Positions 59,689-64,000 of a stretch of DNA of 64,000 bases are shown in pieces. The notes beneath the pieces were generated by a model that worked only from the letters and a program-made list of their open reading frames with translations, ran no database searches and was not told the DNA's origin. A program made the position numbers and the translations under genes. The first letter of the stretch is position 1. Each line of letters starts with the position of its first letter. Source of the stretch: CAYZED01 sp964477445 (lineage in GTDB: Bacteria > Bacillota > Clostridia > Lutisporales > Lutisporaceae); contig CAYZED010000012.1 in the NCBI GenBank assembly GCA_964477445.1, positions 7,538 through 71,537 of the forward strand. Direction: 5' to 3'.

Positions 59689-62289
59689 TTACTCGTAATT
59701 TTTCGCCTTCTTCTGGAGCTCTTCTAGTGCCAATAACGCCTGCATTGGAGATAATGAATTAATATCAATTGATTTTATTTCATCAATAAAGCTAAATGCC
59801 CCGAAATTAAATAGATTCGGTTCAAATTCATTAATTACAGGTCTTCTTCTCTTCTGTTTTATGTAAAGATCTGTTTGATAATTTTTTTCTGATTTTTCGA
59901 GTGTGAACAAAATCTCCTCAGCGCGTTCAAGTACTTTTTCTGGTATGCCAGCTAATCTAGCGACATGAATACCATAACTTCCATTTGCGCCGCCTCGAAC
60001 AATTTTATGTAGGAAGTTGATTTTTTTGCCATCTTCCTCTACTTTAACGCAGTAATTAAGTACTCCGTCCAATTTATCTTCTAGTTCTGTTAATTCGTGA
60101 TAGTGAGTCGCAAAAAGTGTTTTTGCGGAAAGTTTGTCTTTATCGGAAACATATTCAATCACTGCCCATGCAATACTTAAACCATCAAATGTGCTAGTAC
60201 CTCTGCCTATTTCATCGAGAATTATTAAGCTCTTCTTTGTGGCATTATTTATAATATTTGCAAGTTCACTCATTTCAACCATAAATGTACTCTGTCCAGA
60301 TGCCAAGTCGTCAGACGCGCCCACTCTAGTAAATATTCGATCGCATATACCAATTTTCGCCTCTGTTGCGGGAACAAAAGAACCAGCTTGAGCCATCAGG
60401 GTTATAAGTGCTACTTGTCGCATATAAGTCGATTTACCAGCCATGTTTGGTCCAGTAATAACCATCATTCGATTATTAGAGCAATCTAATTTTGTGTCAT
60501 TTGGAACAAAAATTATCCTTGAATCAAGAGCTTCTATAACTGGATGTCTGCCGTTCTTAACTATGATTTCATCACTATTATCGACTTCTGGTCTAACATA
60601 ATTATGTTTATGTGCAACTTCTGACAATGAGCATAAACAATCTAATTCGGAAATTGCACTTGAAGTTTTCTGAATTCTACTAACATCTTTAGCTATACTT
60701 TCACGAATTTTTATGAAAAGCTCATATTCTAAAGACAAAATTTTCTCTTCGGCGCCCAATACAGTGTCCTCTAGCTCTTTAAGCTCAGGCGTTAAGTACC
60801 TCTCTGAATTAGAAAGTGTTTGTTTTCTGATAAAATAATCTGGTACATTTTGAATGTTTGATTTTGTGATATCAAAATAATATCCAAATACTTTATTAAA
60901 ACCTATCTTTAAATTCTTAATACCTGACTTTTCGCGTTCTTTTGCTTCAAGCTCTGAAATCCATTTTTTGCCATCTCGCGAAACGAGTCTTAATTTATCC
61001 AAATATTCATCGTATCCATCTTTTATGACCCCACCATCTTTCACTGAAAGAGGCGTGTCTTCATGGATACTTCGTTCAATTATCTCTTTTAAATCCTCTA
61101 GAATATCTATTTTTTCCGCAATATCGCACAAAAGATCACTTCTTGATTCCTCAATAACTTCTAAGATTAGTGGTAAAACATTAGACGAGTTTCTAAGCGC
61201 TAATAAATCGCGTCCATTTGCATTTCCCATAGAAATTCTTCCAGCAAGTCTTTCAATATCATAAATAGCTTTTAAATATTCTCTTAGCTCCTCAGCCATA
61301 ATATAATCTTTTTTTAGTTCGTCAACAGCATCTAGTCGAGCGTTTATTTCTTTGGCATTTATTAAAGGTTTTTCAATCCAGTGCTTTAGTTTGCGGCTAC
61401 CCATTGAAGTCTTTGTTTTATCCAAAATCGAAATTAGAGCACCTTTTTTGCTTCTACCCCTCATCGTTTCGCTAAGTTCAAGATTTCGTCTGGTAGCTTG
61501 GTCTATTATCATATAGTTATCTAATGTATAAGTCTTAATGGTTCTAAGATTTATAATTCCACTCTTTTGGATTTCATCTAAATATAATAAAATTGCTCCA
61601 GTAGAAATGGTCTTTAATTTACTATCAAGTCCCAATCCTGCCACAGTAAATGTTCCGAAATGTTCATTTATTCTACTCAGACAATCGTTATATGAAATCA
61701 AGTCAGTTCTAATTTTCGAAAAATTACCTGTATACCCAGACAAATCATAAGAATCATTATCAACTAGCATTTCAGAAGGATTTAATCTAATGATTTCATT
61801 TTTAATGAGCTCATAATGGTTTTTATCGGCTTCGCATGTAAAATATTCACCAGTAGAAATATCAGCATATGAAATTGAGTACCCAGTTTCGTTGGAAACT
61901 AGTATTAGCAGATAATTATTGTTTTTTTCATCTAACATAGTTGATTCAGTAACTGTTCCAGGCGTTATAATCCTGACAACTTCACGTTTTACGATTCCTT
62001 TTGCTAGAGCTGGATCTTCAACTTGCTCGCAGATTGCGACTTTATAATTTTTTTCTATCAGTCTCGCAATATATGCTTCAGCAGCGTGATAAGGAACTCC
62101 ACACATAGGGGCGCGCTCTTCTTGCCCACAGTCTCTTCCTGTAAGTGTGATTTCAAGTTCTCTTGAAGCAAGTATGGCATCATCAAAAAACATCTCATAA
62201 AAATCGCCTAATCGATAAAATAAAATCTTATCGGGATGAGATTCTTTAATATTTGTGTATTGTTGCATCATTGGTGTTAATTTTGCCAA
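59689..62289 (-). CDS. mutS: DNA mismatch repair protein MutS
   Basis: An 866-residue MutS. Mismatch-recognition FYE motif in LFYRLGDFYEMFFDDA (about 24-39), clamp and lever domains in the middle, and an ABC ATPase with TGPNMAGKSTYMRQV, SLIILDEIGRGTSTFDG and the ATHYHEL histidine loop. Full length; 17 bp upstream of mutL in the same operon. Confidence 0.98.
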   Translation of the reverse strand: MAKLTPMMQQYTNIKESHPDKILFYRLGDFYEMFFDDAILASRELEITLTGRDCGQEERAPMCGVPYHAAEAYIARLIEKNYKVAICEQVEDPALAKGIVKREVVRIITPGTVTESTMLDEKNNNYLLILVSNETGYSISYADISTGEYFTCEADKNHYELIKNEIIRLNPSEMLVDNDSYDLSGYTGNFSKIRTDLISYNDCLSRINEHFGTFTVAGLGLDSKLKTISTGAILLYLDEIQKSGIINLRTIKTYTLDNYMIIDQATRRNLELSETMRGRSKKGALISILDKTKTSMGSRKLKHWIEKPLINAKEINARLDAVDELKKDYIMAEELREYLKAIYDIERLAGRISMGNANGRDLLALRNSSNVLPLILEVIEESRSDLLCDIAEKIDILEDLKEIIERSIHEDTPLSVKDGGVIKDGYDEYLDKLRLVSRDGKKWISELEAKEREKSGIKNLKIGFNKVFGYYFDITKSNIQNVPDYFIRKQTLSNSERYLTPELKELEDTVLGAEEKILSLEYELFIKIRESIAKDVSRIQKTSSAISELDCLCSLSEVAHKHNYVRPEVDNSDEIIVKNGRHPVIEALDSRIIFVPNDTKLDCSNNRMMVITGPNMAGKSTYMRQVALITLMAQAGSFVPATEAKIGICDRIFTRVGASDDLASGQSTFMVEMSELANIINNATKKSLIILDEIGRGTSTFDGLSIAWAVIEYVSDKDKLSAKTLFATHYHELTELEDKLDGVLNYCVKVEEDGKKINFLHKIVRGGANGSYGIHVARLAGIPEKVLERAEEILFTLEKSEKNYQTDLYIKQKRRRPVINEFEPNLFNFGAFSFIDEIKSIDINSLSPMQALLALEELQKKAKNYE

Positions 62290-62354
62290 AATGAACCTCC
62301 AAGAAATTTTATTTAAAATTTTGTGTATTTAGTGCAAAGCGCCTTCGCTTGGTG

Positions 62355-63782
62355 TTAAATCATTTTGCCATTCAAAAACCATGAAAAACATTCGTCGATT
62401 TTTACTTTAACGTAAACGCCAGCTTCCAAATACGAATCAGACTCAAAATTAACAACTTTTCCAGTATCAGCGCGACCCATATATCGATTCTTATTTTTTT
62501 TACTAAGACCTTCAACTAAAACTTCAATTACAGCACCTAAATACTTATCGTTAATGTTTCTTGTAATATCATTTTGGAGATCTACTAAACGTTTAAAACG
62601 CTTGTTTTTTATATCCTCAGGAACTTGTTCGTCCATAGTATATGCAGGGGTCCCTTTTCTTGGAGAATAAATAAATGTAAAAGCCATGTCAAACCTAACT
62701 GCCTTCATTACTTCAAGAGTTTGTTCAAAATCATCTTCTGTTTCGCCAGGAAAACCAACAATTACATCTGTGGTAAGGCAGATATTTGGAATAGCAGTCT
62801 TTACTTTTTCAATTAACGTAAGATATTGCTCTTTAGTATAATACCTATTCATGTTTTTTAAGACATTGTTGCTTCCGGCTTGAAAAGGCAAATGTAATTG
62901 AGGACAAATATTTTTTCCACTTTTCATAACTTCAATAAGTTTATCAGAAACATCTTTTGGATGAGATGTCATAAATCTAATTCTTCTTATACCTTCAATT
63001 TCATCGATACTCGTTAAAAGATCAGAGAAATCACATGAAATATCCAAGTCTTTTCCATATGAATTTACATTTTGTCCAAGAAGCAATATTTCACTACATC
63101 CATCATCAGCAAGGTTTTTTACCTCACTAAAAATATCTTTAGGCAAACGACTTCGCTCACGACCTCTTACAAATGGAACTATACAATATGTGCAAAAATT
63201 ATTGCATCCATACATTATTGATACGCCAGCTTTATATTTTTCAGTTCTGGAAACAGGGACGTTTTCAACTATAAAACCCTCAGAATTCTCAATTTCCACA
63301 AGTATTTTTTTTGAGTCAAAAGTCTTTAGGAGCATTTCAGGGAATTTATATAAATTATGAGTTCCGAAAACTAAATCAACATAAGAATATTTTGTTCTGA
63401 TTTGTTCTGCTACCTCTTCTTGCTGCATCATGCACCCACATACACATATATGTATATTAGGATTTTTTGTTTTTAGCCTTTTCAACTCTCCTAGGTGTCC
63501 AAATAATTTCATTTCTGCATTTTCTCTGACGCAACATGTATTTAGGATAATCAAATCAGATATTTCTTTGTTATCTGTAAATTCATATCCAATTTTTTCG
63601 AGGATGCCTCTTAATTTTTCGGAATCCTGCTCATTTTGTTGACACCCATATGTAATTATATGCGCATAGAAAATCTGATCTGCGTTCTTTACGGCATATT
63701 TTAGTCTTTTATTAATTTCATTAGCAAATGCTAATTGTTCATTTACTTTATCTTCTGAAACAACAATGTTTTCTCTTTTCAT
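62355..63782 (-). CDS. miaB: tRNA methylthiotransferase MiaB
   Basis: A 475-residue radical-SAM enzyme converting i6A37 to ms2i6A37 in tRNA. UPF0004 cysteines in ITYGCQQNEQDSEKL, NTCCVREN and VCGCMMQQE; radical SAM motif YGCNNFCTYCIVP; TRAM domain at the end (EVLVEGLSKKNKNRYMGRADTGKVVNF). I use ATG 63782; a TTG at 63797 extends it by five codons. It heads the miaB-mutS-mutL-miaA-hfq block. Confidence 0.96.
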   Translation of the reverse strand: MKRENIVVSEDKVNEQLAFANEINKRLKYAVKNADQIFYAHIITYGCQQNEQDSEKLRGILEKIGYEFTDNKEISDLIILNTCCVRENAEMKLFGHLGELKRLKTKNPNIHICVCGCMMQQEEVAEQIRTKYSYVDLVFGTHNLYKFPEMLLKTFDSKKILVEIENSEGFIVENVPVSRTEKYKAGVSIMYGCNNFCTYCIVPFVRGRERSRLPKDIFSEVKNLADDGCSEILLLGQNVNSYGKDLDISCDFSDLLTSIDEIEGIRRIRFMTSHPKDVSDKLIEVMKSGKNICPQLHLPFQAGSNNVLKNMNRYYTKEQYLTLIEKVKTAIPNICLTTDVIVGFPGETEDDFEQTLEVMKAVRFDMAFTFIYSPRKGTPAYTMDEQVPEDIKNKRFKRLVDLQNDITRNINDKYLGAVIEVLVEGLSKKNKNRYMGRADTGKVVNFESDSYLEAGVYVKVKIDECFSWFLNGKMI

Positions 63783-63861
63783 CTTTTTACCTTTCAAAAT
63801 GTAGAAGTACCTATACTATTATATTTCAACTAAGACTAAATAACAATATTACTAAAAATAC

Positions 63862-63890
63862 TTGACTTTAGAAATGTTTCATTATATAGT
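63862..63890 (+). promoter_or_regulatory. promoter for the terminal tRNA
   Basis: TTGACT (63862-63867), 17-bp spacer, TATAGT (63885-63890). Confidence 0.8.
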
Positions 63891-63945
63891 ATTACTTGTC
63901 GCGGGGCTAAGTATAGCTGATTAGTGCGATTGTATGCTTTAATAA

Positions 63946-64000
63946 GGGCTTTTAGCTCAGTTGGTTAGAGCAACCGGCTCATAACCGGTTGGTCCGGGGT
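63946..64000 (+). tRNA. tRNA with CAU anticodon (Met, or Ile2), truncated by window end
   Basis: GGGCTTT acceptor, TA, D arm GCTCAGTTGGTTAGAGC, anticodon arm ACCGG-CTCATAA-CCGGT, then the variable loop and start of the T arm. Anticodon CAT; elongator Met and lysidine-type Ile cannot be told apart without the 3' half. The D-loop form does not look like initiator tRNA. Confidence 0.9.

Noticed and set aside
57720..59762. Several plus-strand ORFs of 65-81 codons over mutL
   Set aside because: They lack ribosome binding sites and lie opposite a well-conserved coding sequence; they reflect codon bias of the real gene.

Overview
The window looks like the chromosome of a very AT-rich, low-GC Gram-positive bacterium of the class Clostridia. 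The reasons are Firmicutes gene order (ylxM-ffh-rpsP-khpA-rimM-trmD-rplS-rbgA-rnhB-ylqG-ylqH; rpsO-pnp; rimO-pgsA-cinA-recA-recX-rny-ymdB; lexA divergent from a yneA-like gene; miaB-mutS-mutL-miaA-hfq), strong AGGAGG ribosome binding sites, TTGACA/TATAAT promoters, Gram-positive LexA boxes and an iscR-iscS-iscU-mnmA cluster. Genus and species cannot be told from this. The assembly contains six 10-N placeholders, five of them inside genes, and at least two single-base frameshifts, so several apparent gene breaks are artefacts of unknown gap length.

Layout. 0.2-12.7 kb: two paralogous small membrane proteins, then a long + strand block for protein targeting, ribosome biogenesis and RNA modification. 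12.7-18 kb: an accessory island with a tiny membrane protein behind a structured leader, two RhuM-family genes flanking an Ntn-hydrolase, and an APH-like kinase. 18-21.4 kb: Fe-S cluster assembly and tRNA thiolation. 21.5-31.6 kb: rpsO, pnp, an M16 peptidase, dut, a long RelA/SpoT-synthetase protein, and two secreted proteins, the second with a Pro/Thr-rich linker. 31.7-47.4 kb: ftsK/spoIIIE, rimO, pgsA, cinA, recA, recX, rny, ymdB, a PHP phosphoesterase, then aspB, purB and asnS, all tied to aspartate. 47.5-52.7 kb: a hydrolase, tRNA-Trp, a frameshifted DUF975 membrane protein, a Xer recombinase, a Cys-rich acidic protein, a YneA-like LysM protein and lexA. 52.9-63.8 kb, minus strand: glutamine synthetase, a YnbB-type PLP enzyme, hfq, miaA, mutL, mutS and miaB. 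A truncated CAU-anticodon tRNA ends the window.

Most notable: (1) both RhuM-family genes carry a perfect, in-frame interrupted DNA palindrome (27 and 35 nt) at the same codon position, with different arm sequences that have changed in matching pairs. (2) The second RhuM gene lies behind a LexA box and promoter, next to a possible DinD-like remnant. (3) Many intergenic gaps are filled by short tandem arrays that begin at, and appear to derive from, the last codons and stop codon of the upstream gene. (4) Three genes (yraN, a hydrolase, rny) lack a usable ATG/GTG/TTG start and seem to begin at ATT or ATA. (5) An array of eight TATAAT hexamers lies upstream of ftsK. (6) A 34-bp element is shared by the regions behind recA and lexA.
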